Source: Paraphysomonas bandaiensis (taxonomy: Eukaryota; Chrysophyceae). Taken from it: a stretch of DNA of 64,000 nucleotides. The number at the start of each line of letters is the position of its first letter. The first letter of the stretch is position 1. The stretch is from the NCBI GenBank assembly GCA_965644295.1, contig CBFFRP010000408.1, positions 124,001 through 188,000 of the forward strand. Direction: 5' to 3'. Positions 33,026 to 45,286 of the stretch are shown piece after piece. The notes beneath the pieces are model-generated. The model was not told the DNA's origin, did not search any database, and worked only from the letters and a program-made list of their open reading frames with translations. The position numbers were made by a program, and so were the translations under genes.

Positions 33026-36000
33026 ATGAACAGTCGTAGGAGTCACATCGAACTCTACTCTAAGGTCCCTGGTAATGATCAATCTGATGCATCAAGCTCC
33101 GGTCTCCAGCAATCGTCATCTGAGTCGACGCCGCAAGATGGCCTCACGTTCCAAGAAATAGCCTCGTTCTTGCGTCCCTATTTTTGGCCGGAAAATTCAT
33201 TATCGAATAGAATTCGCTGTATTGCTACTGGTGTGATGGTTTGCATGTCGAAGATATGTGCTGTAACAGCTCCTCTCTATATATCTGGAGCTACTAATGC
33301 GCTAGTGGATGAAGATTATTCAATAGCCACTGTGTACCTAGTGATGTATTGCTTGTTACGGCTCCTGGCAGTATCTTTTAAAGGTATACTGGACATCTCA
33401 AGTTTTTTCTTACATTCTTACCACCCCTGACACAATATAGTTGACAAATGTATCTAATACTTTCCTTACATCATGTAGAGCTGCAGTCGGTGGTCTATTT
33501 ATCCGTTTCAAAGCAAGCCAGTGTGGACATTTCAGTCAAAGCTTATCGACATATTCATGACATGTCCCTTCATTGGCATACCAGCAAGAAAATGGGCGAG
33601 TTGCTACGAGTGTTAGACAGAGGTGCATCAGCAGCCAATGACCTGGTATGTAGTCATAGTGAATATATGTTTTTACTTTTTTTTCGTTTCTTTCCTGAAA
33701 TGTGTTACTGTCATACTATGGTAGTGTCGTAAGACACAGAGTGTGCTTCCTATATATTCTTCGGTGCTGTATTTTTATGTGCCACATTCATTCCATGTTT
33801 TGATGGTGTTGCAGATTTCTTTTGCACTTCTGACCCTAATTCCGGGGCTATGTGAATCCATTGCTGTATGCGTGATGTTTAGTACTCGTTTCAAGCAATG
33901 GGAACTTTCAGTGGTGGTGTTAATTGGTGTCATATTTTACACTGTTATAACAAGAGTAGTCACCACTCGTAGAAAGGAGCGCAGGTACTGCACAAAGGAT
34001 ATGGGAAACATGTAAATAATGTTGGCTAACAGACAGGCTAGTATAAAACAAGATAACGAATATCACCAGCACGCGACAGATAGCATAATCAATTATGAGG
34101 TACTATTACAACATTCCATTATGATGTACCTCCTTGTGTAGTGCAAAGCTGTATATGATATGCCGTGGAGTGCTGATATATTCTTTTGTTTGTGATGAGG
34201 TGACTCAATGTACTATGAATTTTGTAGACTGTAAAGAACTTTTGTGGAGAAGCATTCGAAACTGAGAGGTGGGTTCGCTATGACTTGTACTCGCCGTAGT
34301 ATGTGTGTGCGGTGTTAGTTACATAGTGCAATGCGTGTATGTATATAGTTGATGGAATGCTATGACCTTCTAAAGGTTTTCGTATATGTGGTGTTGCTTA
34401 GTTCCATAGAATACCAAAAATCATTATTGATGTATATGTTCGATTTCATGTTGCTTACAGTTTGTCGTGTACACAAACTAGCTTAGTGTAGAAACTTTCT
34501 AAGAAAAACATGTCAGATATCGTGCGAGTGTTTCCGAGTACCAACAGTCACTTAAAGACATTCAAAGCGCAACATGTGTTTTGAAAATATTGCAGCAGTG
34601 TGTGGTGAATGGGTGTTTGCTCGCTAACCTTCTCATTACAACGAGTCGACTACGAAGCGGTAGCATGAGTGTGGGAGGTAGGCATATGTAGCGTGCAACT
34701 GGATGCTATATTCTAAGTGTAGGATGTAGTTTATATATATAATTATATAGAGGCCGCTTCGTATATAATGTATTGTATATTGTTATTACCCTTGTTGGCA
34801 GTATATAATTTCATGCACTTCTGTTGAGCTGAGATTGGCTATTTTTAATATGTACTGACAGATTTTGTTGCTGTAAACTCGTATACCATCAATGTTTATC
34901 CCCCGCTCAATACTGTCGGTGGAGTTTATAATTCGATCGTGCAAGCTTTGACGGATCTATCGAATTTGTTAGCGTTATTGAGGTTGGAAGGAGACAACGG
35001 AGATAATGATTGTACCACGGAGATACCTGTGTACGGGAATGCTCAGGGCCTTCATGGTGGTGTTTCTGTTGAATTTGATGGTAAGCCGCGCCTATATTAC
35101 TGCTATGTTAGTGGTTATATTTGCCCATGCTTTTGCTGGTTGCATATATTTCATCGATTTTGTATTAGGAGTGAGCTTTACGTACCCTGGTCAATCAGTT
35201 GTAAAAGGAATACGAGATATCAATTTCTTCGTGGCGCCGGGATCAACGACTGGTGTGTTTTGCTTGTATATATTTGGTTGCTATGGACATTTTACCTATA
35301 TATGTATTGTTACCAACCACCCCATAGTGTATATACAATCATAGAGTCCATCATTGCACATCAAAGTGTCTGTAAACTTAACGCTTAATTCTGTGTGCAG
35401 CTGTGGTGGGTCACAGTGGGAGTGGAAAAACAACACTACTGAAGCTTTTGCTGCGCTTTTACGACCCTCACACTGGATATATCCGAATGGGAGGATATGA
35501 TATACATAACTACTCCCAGACAAGTGTCAGACAGTGTTTAGGAGTTGTTCCTCAGGACACAGTAAGTTGCTTACAACGCATGATTCTGCAGTTTTGAATG
35601 CTATAAAATTTTGAGTATAGACATGATACGCACTAAGTTTACACATCTGTAATGTGTCTGCTGAGAGAAGTGCATACTGTTCAAGGCTATGTAATTTACC
35701 AACTCTTCGTTGTATTAGGTTTTGTTTAATGACACTATATTACACAATATAAGGTACCATTATTGTCATTTTTAATTGGTAGTTATGTTGACGGCTTGTG
35801 GTGTATAAAGATATGGTAATATGAATGCCTCTATGCAAGAGATAGTTGCTGCAGCAGATGCAGCACAGATCAGAGAATTTATTGAGAGCCTTCCGGATAA
35901 ATGGAACACTCAGGTACGAAAGGAGAAAAATAGTGTATGCAATTATGTTTTTAGTGTATAACCTATAAAAATTGTGATACGCTACATATAGAATATCAGT

Positions 36001-36666
36001 CTGACATTCTGTTCAGGTTGGAGAACGTGGTTTGAAACTGAGTGGTGGCGAAAAACAGAGAATCGCAGTAGCACGATGTTTGGTACGTTTACTATGCGGA
36101 ATATGCATTGTCCTTACGATGTTGATGAGTCTACATACTTGTCTATGTTTCGTGTAAACTCTTACGTTATATATACATGGAATGAATTCTTCTAATGCAT
36201 ATGATTATGTACAGATAAAGAACCCTCCTGTGGTCATCTTGGATGAGGTGCGTTCCTTTCTATATGTTCTTGTGAATTGCTTGTGTTAAAACTATTTCTA
36301 TTACAATATCAATGGCGTGAAGTATCAATCAGTGCTCTTATTATATAGCTTATGTTTCACAAGTTTGATAATATACTATAGTCTTTGGGTTATTTTTTAA
36401 AGTATTGATTGTAGGCGACATCAGCCCTTGACACGATAACAGAAAAGTCAGTTCAGGAAGCTTTAAGGATTCTCGGACAGAATAGAACGGTTATTGTAAT
36501 TGCCCACAGACTATCCACCGTTAGGGATGCTGACAACATACTGGTGTTGGACGAAGGAACCATTGTGCAGTCAGGAACTCATGAGGAATTAATTGCTCAA
36601 AACGGTCAATATAGAATGCTTTGGGAAAGCCAATCTTCAGACGATATGAAGAAAACTATATCTTGA
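33026..36666 (+). CDS. ABCB6/HMT1-type ABC half-transporter
   Basis: Fourteen exons (33026-33383, 33479-33645, 33815-33984, 34033-34099, 34228-34268, 34517-34677, 34862-35080, 35169-35252, 35401-35561, 35719-35753, 35811-35913, 36017-36082, 36215-36247, 36415-36666) encode 638 aa. The transmembrane domain has the ABCB6 landmarks [29 protein letters not shown] and the D-S-I-I-N-Y-E-T-V-K segment. The nucleotide-binding domain is complete: Walker A GHSGSGKT (about 425), Q-loop VVPQDT, signature LSGGEKQ (about 530), Walker B VVILDEATSALD (about 550) and H-loop AHRLS (about 586). Family members are homodimers in mitochondrial or vacuolar membranes that export porphyrins, Fe-S precursors or phytochelatins; the substrate here is unknown. 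It lacks the extra N-terminal membrane domain of human ABCB6. Exons as short as 33 and 35 bp occur. Confidence 0.93.
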
Positions 36667-38719
36667 ATATTTATTATACTATACTGTAATGCCCTCTAGA
36701 CCGTGTGGTTTAATATTGTGGTGTCGTATGCACTCATAGTCAGAGTATATATATCCTTCTATATTTTTGATCACAGTCCACAATAAACTAGCGACATTTT
36801 AACACTACTTTTTAAATGATGTACTAAAAATTTCGAAAAAAACTATTTTGTATATATTTATCACATAAGCAATTAAGCCATATGTGTTAGGTATTAGACT
36901 ACAGACAATGCTTTTCATATTTTAGTTATTAGTTGTAGTCATGTAGTCACCCTCCAACATAATACTTTAGGTTAAGTTTAATACTAATTTCAAGTACAGC
37001 ATACGTATTTTCCTGCTTCACAACCTACAATTAAGTTGAGTTTTGCTGTTTGAGAGCAGCTTAAAGCTACAGTTCGAAGGTATTTGAATTGTGATGCTAA
37101 TGAGTAATGAATACAGAAGTGGCTAACTGTATTTCGAAAACTAATGTCATGATTGCAATTATAATGCGTAGTGAAACTGAAATTTATTGACCGTATAAGA
37201 TCGTGATATATCGAAGATCGTAAGAAAATGATTAAGAGTTGCGACAACATGGATTTGGTGATGGACTATGTATGACAAATGATATCATTTATAACTTTAC
37301 TAATATTTCTAATTTATAATATCAGCACAGAGTAAAGTATTGTTCAGTTATGTGAATTTATAACAAAGTCGTAAGTAAAACCTTTACTTTTTCTCAACGG
37401 CTTCGCTATACAGCTTTGAAGACATTAATTTAAGCAAGACTATAATATAATATTAATATTAAATATAGAATAAAATGCTGACGTATAGAATAAATGGCTG
37501 TAACATCCTATTATCAAAATAAAGCGTTGAAAATAGATATATATATAAAGTAGCTCACATACAAATTTCTAATACAACAGCTGTATTCTAAAAGAAGACC
37601 TATTTATCATGTAGGAGTTAGGTATTTCCCTGAAACTAAATTCTTCTTCAACATTGTTGCAAAATTACTTAGTTCGACGACGCCACAGCCCTAATAAAAA
37701 GATTGCTTCAAGAAAAATATTTGTTTAGTATGTCTTTCACTATACATATTGTCTGTTTGCCATATGTTTAGTCAAACGCTCAACATCATATATATCTATA
37801 TAATTTAATAGTAAAATATTACTTTACACCACTACCAACTTCACAACCTGTAAAAGATGTTGCGCATAGGCTACTGAAGATTGAAGCAGTTATATGTGTG
37901 ACATCAGTCCTAGACGATAAAGGAGCTACACGCAATAATTGAAAAAAGTGTACGACGTTATGTGAGTGAATTCACAATTATACTGCGACATTTCGATTTC
38001 AACTTTTATCAATGAAATGTGATGCGTCAAGCAGTTCACATACGGGACGATGATTAAATCGAAGAAATTCAGAAATGTACATTTTCTTTCATATATTGTT
38101 GTCGTTTTATCGTTAAAGGAGAGATCCACTTAATGACGTGTGCCTTTCAAACTATAAGTCCAGCTGCTGTTTATGCAGGGTGTTACTTCAAGTAACTTGA
38201 CAGTGTGTTTGGGTGGTCTGATGGAGTAGCTCTGATTTATTGCGACTTCTTATATTTGAATACTGAAATGTGGCATGAAAATTCATCTCAATTTATCTAA
38301 TAACTGACAGGATATTGCAAGCTAGACAGTAACTGTGTTGGATGATTCCCACTGATGAATGATTGTATGTGTAATTTGCAGTATACCGCATTGCAATCAA
38401 CTGTCACGTCACTCTGTATGGTGTTATATGCAGGTTTAGAGTTGCTTCACGCATTACTGTATCCTAAGGCCTGATCTCTAGTCGTGTTTGATCGCCTAGC
38501 AGCAATCAAGATATGGATGCATGATCTACCGGACATCACGGATAGTGTACTCCCGGTAACGGCCACTAGGAGTGTTACAAGAATATGCTGGACGGTATCC
38601 TGGAATACAGCGCTGTATTCCAGTTCCTGTTACTGTTACGTCCAGCGGTGTGTATATACATACATACATGTACATGTGAGTGCTGCTTCATCAAGCACAT
38701 CTCATCACACCCCCTTCCG
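36667..38719. other. Intergenic with diverged solo LTR
   Basis: AT-rich and without a supported gene. A solo-LTR-like sequence occupies about 37035-37372. Two overlapping frames around 38484-38719 run into the IQ gene but include an ACAT run; I place that gene's start at 38720. Confidence 0.5.
37035..37372 (+). repeat. Diverged solo LTR related to the copia element
   Basis: Recognisably similar to the 9736 LTR along most of its length. TTGAGTTTTGCTG and GAGAGCAGCTTAAAGC correspond to the LTR start. Segments around ATAAGATCGT and GACAACATG, and a TTTATAATATCAGC-like stretch, lie in the same order. No internal element flanks it. The right end is approximate. Confidence 0.6.
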
Positions 38720-41500
38720 ATGCTACCCTCCCTCGATATTCACAGCATAGAGAGCTACGATGACCCCTTATCTCGCAAGCAAAAGCTCTCTGGTCGAGAT
38801 GCAGCCAGAGTGTTGTTTGAGTATGCAGAGAAGCGGAGAGCGTCCGACCAGAGCCTCCATGAGACTCACTATGCGGCCTTATCGGCTCTACCGTCGAGCT
38901 CTAACTGGAGCGCATTGCTTCATACTCCAACAGAGGTCGACAACATCGTCACTGCACTCACAGCTAAGCTTGAATTTATGTGTGATACGATCGTGCTGAA
39001 AATTCTCAGCGAATGTAAACACTTTCTGTCTGTTGCGTGTGTGGAGCAGGGCGATTTGATGGGGAAAATGATTAATCAGATCCAACGGACTGTGGAACTT
39101 GTACAAAATGGCCTGAAAGCACTTCATGTCACTGTCAAAACTGTTATGACGGAGAAAAATAACTTTGCTTCCAAGGCACTGAGTTTAGCCAAATCGATTC
39201 GATCTGTTTGCTATCATGAAATTGAATCTGCTATGATTAATCCATCTTTAGAATTTTGCACTCTTATTAGTGATATTTCATTGAAAAGAAAAGTCGGGAC
39301 CGAGAGAGCAGTCAAAAGAGTGAGTATTTCTACGCGAATCCAGTCTCGTAGTCATCCTTTTCGTAGTTATATGCATCATTGCAAGAAGACACTAAGTCCT
39401 CATGTAGTGAGAGAGTAGATTCAGTTGAAACAAGCGACATGCTCAATTACATTGAAACTATCTACAGTAGCAGATTAATGACGATGCTGATTGATGATGT
39501 AAAGAAAGTTGTTAATAAACTTGTTGAAGAGGATTCTGCTGCGATGGCGGCGAAAGAAAAAAGTGAGATAAAGGTATGTGTTGGTTTACATAGACATAGT
39601 GTATGACTTATGCACAGAGAGCGGCTACATATGAGAGTTCAGCAACTCGGCAATCAGTTTTAATTGCCAAAGAACGAGTGATGAAAGCCGAGAAGGAGAG
39701 TGCAGCTTTTTTAATGATGCGGTAAGAGTGTGTTATTCTGCTGCATTTTATCATCGCTGTTGTAGTTTATTTAGTCGGAGAGATGGAGCGGCTATCTCCA
39801 TCCAGTGCTGCTATCGGCGGTACATGCATCGAAAAATGTAAGTATTCTGCATTAGAAATTTGGCTGCTCACATATTTATTAGGACAGTGAAAAGACTACA
39901 TGATATATTGGCTGCAAGGGTTGCTCGTTTTGTAAGAATTGGCTGCTTTAGGCGAAAGCTGTGTCGGATTATTACCCACAAACGACGAGTGAAAATGGCA
40001 ACTGCTCTTATTCAACGGTTATACCGTGCTGGTTCTGAATGCTGAATGATAATGGCTCTCGTTCTTTTTGTAGAGTTTGTTGGAGACATATAAAAAACAT
40101 GCAAAGGAAGCAATGGGCGGCAGACGTGATTAGTAGAAATGTCAAAAAGTATATTTTAATATGAGTTGATCTATATTGTGGATATAAGTCTGCTTCATAG
40201 GCTGTTTCGTCGGTATAAGTATCGTCACATGGCATTGCTTGTGAAATCCTTGGCCTCAGCACATGTACAAAACGCTTGGATGTGCAAATGGCAGGGACTG
40301 GAAGACAGAATTATCAGGTTTATCTCTTTGGGTTCTTATGTTGGAAGTAATTGTTTGTGAAGGGTTGAAACTTTTCTTGATAATATTAGTCCTGTTAGCG
40401 TGGCTCAACATTACTTGTCACGTAGTGAGATAGAAAGGAGTTTATCGAAAGGACTGAATTCAGAGAACAATGATGTAAAACAAAAGGACAGATATCACGA
40501 GGTCTGAATTATCGATATCGATAGTTGTGTGCGTGTCATCGTTTTTTTCAGCGACTGGTTATGATGTCGAAATGGAAAGAGTTTCGCCCTAAAGAGATAC
40601 CACATTCTGACAGCAATGGTTGTAGTTTCTTTCTAAATTCTAAGTACGACTTTTTCCTATATATTACGTGATAATATATATCTTGTACAGTGTACCTAAC
40701 GAGGCAATATCTGGATTTGGGCGCGGAAATGCTTCTGAATTATCTGTTGTGCGAGCAGAGGATAGTTGCACGGTATATTCTATAATCGGTGCTTCTGTGA
40801 TTCGATTAGGTGAGACAAGTCCTGAGACTTGCAACCCAGTGCAGCCCAACTCCTCCGTGCATCATAAGCGAAATACATTGGTGGCATCACGCAAGATGAA
40901 GCACAATTCGTTTCGTCCACCGCGAGCGACTATCCATTCGGCGGTTTTTGCAGGAGTAGAACATGAAGTAAGTCTTTGCTGGAGCCATATATAGTGATAT
41001 ATGTCATGGTTTGATAGGATCCTGCTACATCCACAACTAATTCGACCGAAGTTCCGCGACCTTTATCGCCACCTAGTTCTACTATAGTACGACGCTCGAG
41101 GTATACTAAGAGAGGTAGGCGGATAACAACTCGTAGACGAAACAGTCCAGAGAATTCAGAATTGTGTTCGGAAGAAGCAGCTGAAGAGAATAAGCCCTGT
41201 CAGTATTCCTCAGCTGCGAATGCCACTTCACAATCAACGAATTGTAGTATGGATAAAGTTAGTGCACTGCCTTTGGCACCCAATTATTCCAGCAATACTG
41301 AATCAAAGGGCAGAGGTGAGCCAAAACCAGACAAACTAGCAAGTGAAACAAGAATATCTGTGACGCTACCAACACCGAACGAAGATAGTCAAAGTTGTGA
41401 TAGTAGTGTGGAAAATGGTGCGCCTATTTTGCCACTACAGCATGAACTTATGCAAATACGCGAACGGCTTAGACAGTACATGAGGGATGGCATCTCGTGA
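38720..41500 (+). CDS. IQ-motif, helical protein (11 exons)
   Basis: Exons 38720-39319, 39367-39573, 39618-39721, 39766-39837, 39883-40031, 40076-40148, 40201-40317, 40363-40501, 40552-40643, 40691-40967 and 41018-41500 encode about 770 aa. The N-terminal ~270 residues are helical, with no membrane segment. The centre (about 300-430) carries several IQ-like, calmodulin-binding helices: AAISIQCCYRRYMHRK, ATALIQRLYRA and VISRNVKKLFRRYKYR. The C-terminal ~250 residues are Ser/Thr/Pro-rich with a basic RRSRYTKRGRR patch and end in a short helix. IQ arrays of this type are common in ciliary, centrosomal and myosin-associated proteins. The start ATG is inferred; the fourth exon could begin 9 bp later without changing phase. 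I do not know the family. Confidence 0.78.
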
Positions 41501-42056
41501 TTAGCGGTTTTATTGTACTGTAGTGGTATTATCACATTTTGACCAGCAATGCAGCAATGTTGAGATTGTCAGCAGTAATATATTAGTAGTAGAAGAGACG
41601 TGTACATACTGTTCCTGTGATGAAAGTACAGCAGACTGGAATGGTCAAGCATTTCATGTACTTAAATTGAAGATGCTTCTGACCAATAATATTTTATCTA
41701 CAATAATAGAGTATAATATAAATTTAAGCATTTGAAAAGTAGTCCCTATTCCCTATATATTTTTCCTTCATATTGTAATATTGATACCTACCCCCTTTGT
41801 CTTTAATTGTAGTACTATGCTACTACTAGAAGGTGCAGTTGAATAGTATAAAACTGCATAAGCAGTTGAACCTGCATGTTATTGAAAATCTGATTATTAA
41901 GAAGCGCAAGCTTGTGCGTTGCCGCGACCAACCTAACAACTCGCGCGACACTATGCATAACATGACTCTCATCTAGTTACTATTGCATGCACCGACAAGT
42001 GCTCAACTATACAACACGATTTAGTTAGCGACATGGGCATACGACGAGTTGCGTGT
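41501..42056. other. Intergenic, R1 scrap
   Basis: No gene is seen. GCGCAAGCTTGTGCGTTGCC at about 41903-41922 resembles part of the R1 retroposon. Confidence 0.4.
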
Positions 42057-42689
42057 TTAAGCCGGATCATACGCTCCTGCCCAATCTACTTGTCCTAACA
42101 CAAACAACTTGCGGTCGGTGTCTTCGGCATATGTCTCCTGTATATGCGGCAGATCTTTAGGGCCCTCTTCAAGGTGGTGTTCACAGCAGCAGGTAGTCTG
42201 GAAGGGAGAATAAAGTAGCTCTATAGCGCCGGGTCCTCCCACGGTCACGAAGCGGTCTCACTGGTGCAATTTTGCACACTGACGCATGAAACAGACATCT
42301 ACCAAAATCTGTTACAAATTCAAGCTGACTCCAATGTCTTCCCTCCATTGTGTGCACTCGTCCAGCACATGCATCCCCACCTTGCACTCTTCTCCCGAGT
42401 GACTTACACTAGTAGGAAACCGTGCACCTTCCCCGCTCGGATGAAAACCTACTAAGCAAGAATAACATAAAAGCACCACAAATGTACCTGACACTGCTTG
42501 GAGAACAGTGCCAGAGCCTTGATATAATCTCAATGACCTGGGTCAGGAGAAACCAAGACTAGGCAGTAGACGTGTGAGAAGACATGACAGGTCTAATCAC
42601 ATCATTGCCATTGCCATGCATCCATGAGGAAAGTTTGACGCATTACCTCGGTCATTGGCCACACAGATACCGAATAATGTGAACTCATA
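42057..42689 (-). CDS. Unassigned multi-exon gene, 5' part missing
   Basis: Six minus-strand exons (42647-42689, 42488-42528, 42410-42448, 42316-42386, 42262-42278, 42057-42220) join in one frame of 124 codons plus stop. The exons are tiny (17-71 bp before the last) and every intron is GT-AG. The product starts within YEFTLFGICVANDR, continues with YIKALALFSKQCQ, VFIRAGKVHGFLL and GMHVLDECTQWRED, and ends VLGQVDWAGAYDPA. No family is recognised. A further exon upstream may end at the GTATATC donor near 42750, but R1 retroposon sequence begins at about 42771, so the 5' end may be disrupted or the gene may be broken. Confidence 0.6.
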
Positions 42690-42770
42690 CTCAGCATCAA
42701 TCACTCAAAGCAAACGCAGGGAGCAAGCAGAATGTTGATATACCTGACATCTGCTGACTTCAAGTGTTTT

Positions 42771-43115
42771 GAGTTCTTAAGGTGAACATCCCGGATGCTT
42801 AACTTCAGCAGGCAGCCCAATACCCCGGTTACCCTTCTGGTGGGCCCTGTCCCGGATGCCCTTGAGGTGGGCCCATTCCCGGATGCCTGTTTATTCGTCA
42901 GGGCCCAAAGACGTCTACACAAGTGACACTTATTAGTGTCCCTTGTACCACACAAGCATTTGGCTATGAGTGGGCAGAACAATATCTGCTGACTATGTTT
43001 GCGGCTCACGTTAGTTTCCCAGAGAGAATCTCTCCGGTACTTATCCCCCTGAACACCACGAAAAGGTGCGAGTCCGACTTTGTTGAGGGGAACCTGCATG
43101 TAACCAAAAGTTGAT
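42771..43115 (-). mobile_element. R1 retroposon copy, longer 5' end
   Basis: Matches 15307-15711 from about 42771 to 43000 and continues further 5' (toward 43115) through blocks also seen at 28313 and 45105. Its minus-strand frame includes CHLCRR and VTGVLGCLL. It adjoins, and at 43027 enters, the 745-bp duplicated unit. Confidence 0.65.
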
Positions 43116-43771
43116 TTTACGGAAGGGATAAATATTAAGCTGTCTCTTCTTATCAACATGATATATATATCTGTGTATATATACATACATATGAAGAGGT
43201 AGTCTTTGAGCTGGCGATAGTAAGAACTAGAAAAGTACATCAATAGTATATAGGCTTTTTCCTTCTTTTTAAGGACAATTACGAACATGGGCGTATATTT
43301 TTTACTCTACAGTTAAGAATGTTTTTGTATATGACTATCATAACATTGGTTGCAGTAATTGCGATACTATTGCAAGCCCAATATTGGTGAAACAATATTA
43401 ATGAAATATTTGACCAGTCCACCAATCTATATATTTTACAATATATTGCATTTTTTTGCAATAATATATTGTTCCCAAACCCTGAATTACATGACTATTA
43501 CGTGAGGAATAAGTACACTTTGAAACCGTGTTTCATGAAAATTAATAAAATGATACGAATTATGAAACTTTATAAGATTGTGTCTATCTAAAATTGCATT
43601 CACCTTAGTTTTCATCACTTTACCAGGTTTCATGATCGTACCGACTTCAAGTAAACAATATGCAAACGTGGGAAATTTTCAAAAATTTGGAAAAATCTAG
43701 TAGATTTACTTGACTTTTAAGAATTGTTGTAGAATGGTTCTAAAAGTGCTTGAATGCTATAGTATAGTGTT
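43027..43771. repeat. 745-bp tandem duplication, unit 1
   Basis: Appears identical to 43772-44516, with a constant offset of 745 bp. The junction lies at a short shared AAT. The unit contains R1 5' sequence, then non-coding AT-rich DNA. Confidence 0.95.
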
Positions 43772-44516
43772 AATCTCTCCGGTACTTATCCCCCTGAACA
43801 CCACGAAAAGGTGCGAGTCCGACTTTGTTGAGGGGAACCTGCATGTAACCAAAAGTTGATTTTACGGAAGGGATAAATATTAAGCTGTCTCTTCTTATCA
43901 ACATGATATATATATCTGTGTATATATACATACATATGAAGAGGTAGTCTTTGAGCTGGCGATAGTAAGAACTAGAAAAGTACATCAATAGTATATAGGC
44001 TTTTTCCTTCTTTTTAAGGACAATTACGAACATGGGCGTATATTTTTTACTCTACAGTTAAGAATGTTTTTGTATATGACTATCATAACATTGGTTGCAG
44101 TAATTGCGATACTATTGCAAGCCCAATATTGGTGAAACAATATTAATGAAATATTTGACCAGTCCACCAATCTATATATTTTACAATATATTGCATTTTT
44201 TTGCAATAATATATTGTTCCCAAACCCTGAATTACATGACTATTACGTGAGGAATAAGTACACTTTGAAACCGTGTTTCATGAAAATTAATAAAATGATA
44301 CGAATTATGAAACTTTATAAGATTGTGTCTATCTAAAATTGCATTCACCTTAGTTTTCATCACTTTACCAGGTTTCATGATCGTACCGACTTCAAGTAAA
44401 CAATATGCAAACGTGGGAAATTTTCAAAAATTTGGAAAAATCTAGTAGATTTACTTGACTTTTAAGAATTGTTGTAGAATGGTTCTAAAAGTGCTTGAAT
44501 GCTATAGTATAGTGTT
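43772..44516. repeat. 745-bp tandem duplication, unit 2
   Basis: Second, apparently identical copy. Similarity continues to TAAT at 44519, then diverges into unrelated sequence. Confidence 0.95.
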
Positions 44517-45090
44517 AATAAATATTTTTATTACTTTTTAGATCTTATAGGACACACCAACAGCACGTTTCCTTTTACAAGTAACTACGTTGTCTGCCCT
44601 AATACTACTACTAATAGCCATCATAAAACGCCGATACACGTCGCGGTACACAAATCCTATACTATAGTTACTATACGAGGTAATTCACTACGTTCAATAT
44701 ATCCATCACGCAACCAATACAAGTCGAATACTACTATCTCTCTCGGCGGTACAACATGAGCATACTAGAGTATACACGAAAGAACACACATAGCAGTGTA
44801 TAACTGTACAGTATATATAGGCATCACATAACCAATACACGACATGTCACACATATCTTATACTAGAGTATTTGCTCCGTTCAACATATAGCCATCACAC
44901 AACGCCTACACACGTGATACACTACTATCTCTCGATACAAGATGTGCCTAGCATTCATTAGCGCAACGAGAGAACACAAGTGTAGCATATAACAATGTAC
45001 ACCTACACGTATATTCACTCAGCTAGTTTTAACAAGGAACGCACGCCAAAAACGTGGAAATTTTTTTTCCCACGTTTGCATATTGTTTAC
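44396..45090. repeat. Perfect 25-bp inverted repeat flanking ~645 bp
   Basis: The arm at 44396-44420 (starts GTAAACAATATGCAAACG) and the arm at 45066-45090 are exact reverse complements over 25 bp. A third copy of the arm lies at 43651-43675 in the first duplicated unit. The enclosed DNA contains the imperfect direct repeats at 44610-45004. Confidence 0.85.
44610..45004. repeat. Imperfect ~190-200 bp direct repeat
   Basis: The motif CATCAC-x-AAC-x(3,4)-TACAC recurs near 44617, 44703, 44821 and 44888. ACTACTATCTCTC recurs at about 44730 and 44921. This gives two diverged tandem units. Confidence 0.5.
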
Positions 45091-45104
45091 ACTTTTCTAC
45101 ACAT

Positions 45105-45286
45105 GTATGACACTAATTAGTGTCCCATGTACCACACAAGCATTGGACTATGAGTGAACAGAACAATATCTGCTGACAATATAATAATAAGTGACTCACG
45201 TTATTAGTGTCCCGAAGAAATATGTCCGGTACTTATCCTTCAGAACACCACGAAAAGGTGCGAGTCCGACTTTGTTGAAGGTTACG
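45105..45286 (-). mobile_element. R1 retroposon copy, partial
   Basis: Shares with 42930-43095 the blocks TGTACCACACAAGCATT, AACAATATCTGCTGAC and AAAAGGTGCGAGTCCGAC. It is diverged and carries small insertions. Confidence 0.6.

Noticed and set aside
42701-43288. 195-codon minus frame containing CHLCRR and GCLL segments
   Set aside because: It runs through R1 retroposon and duplicated DNA. The second duplicated unit carries only part of it, so I treat it as repeat-derived.
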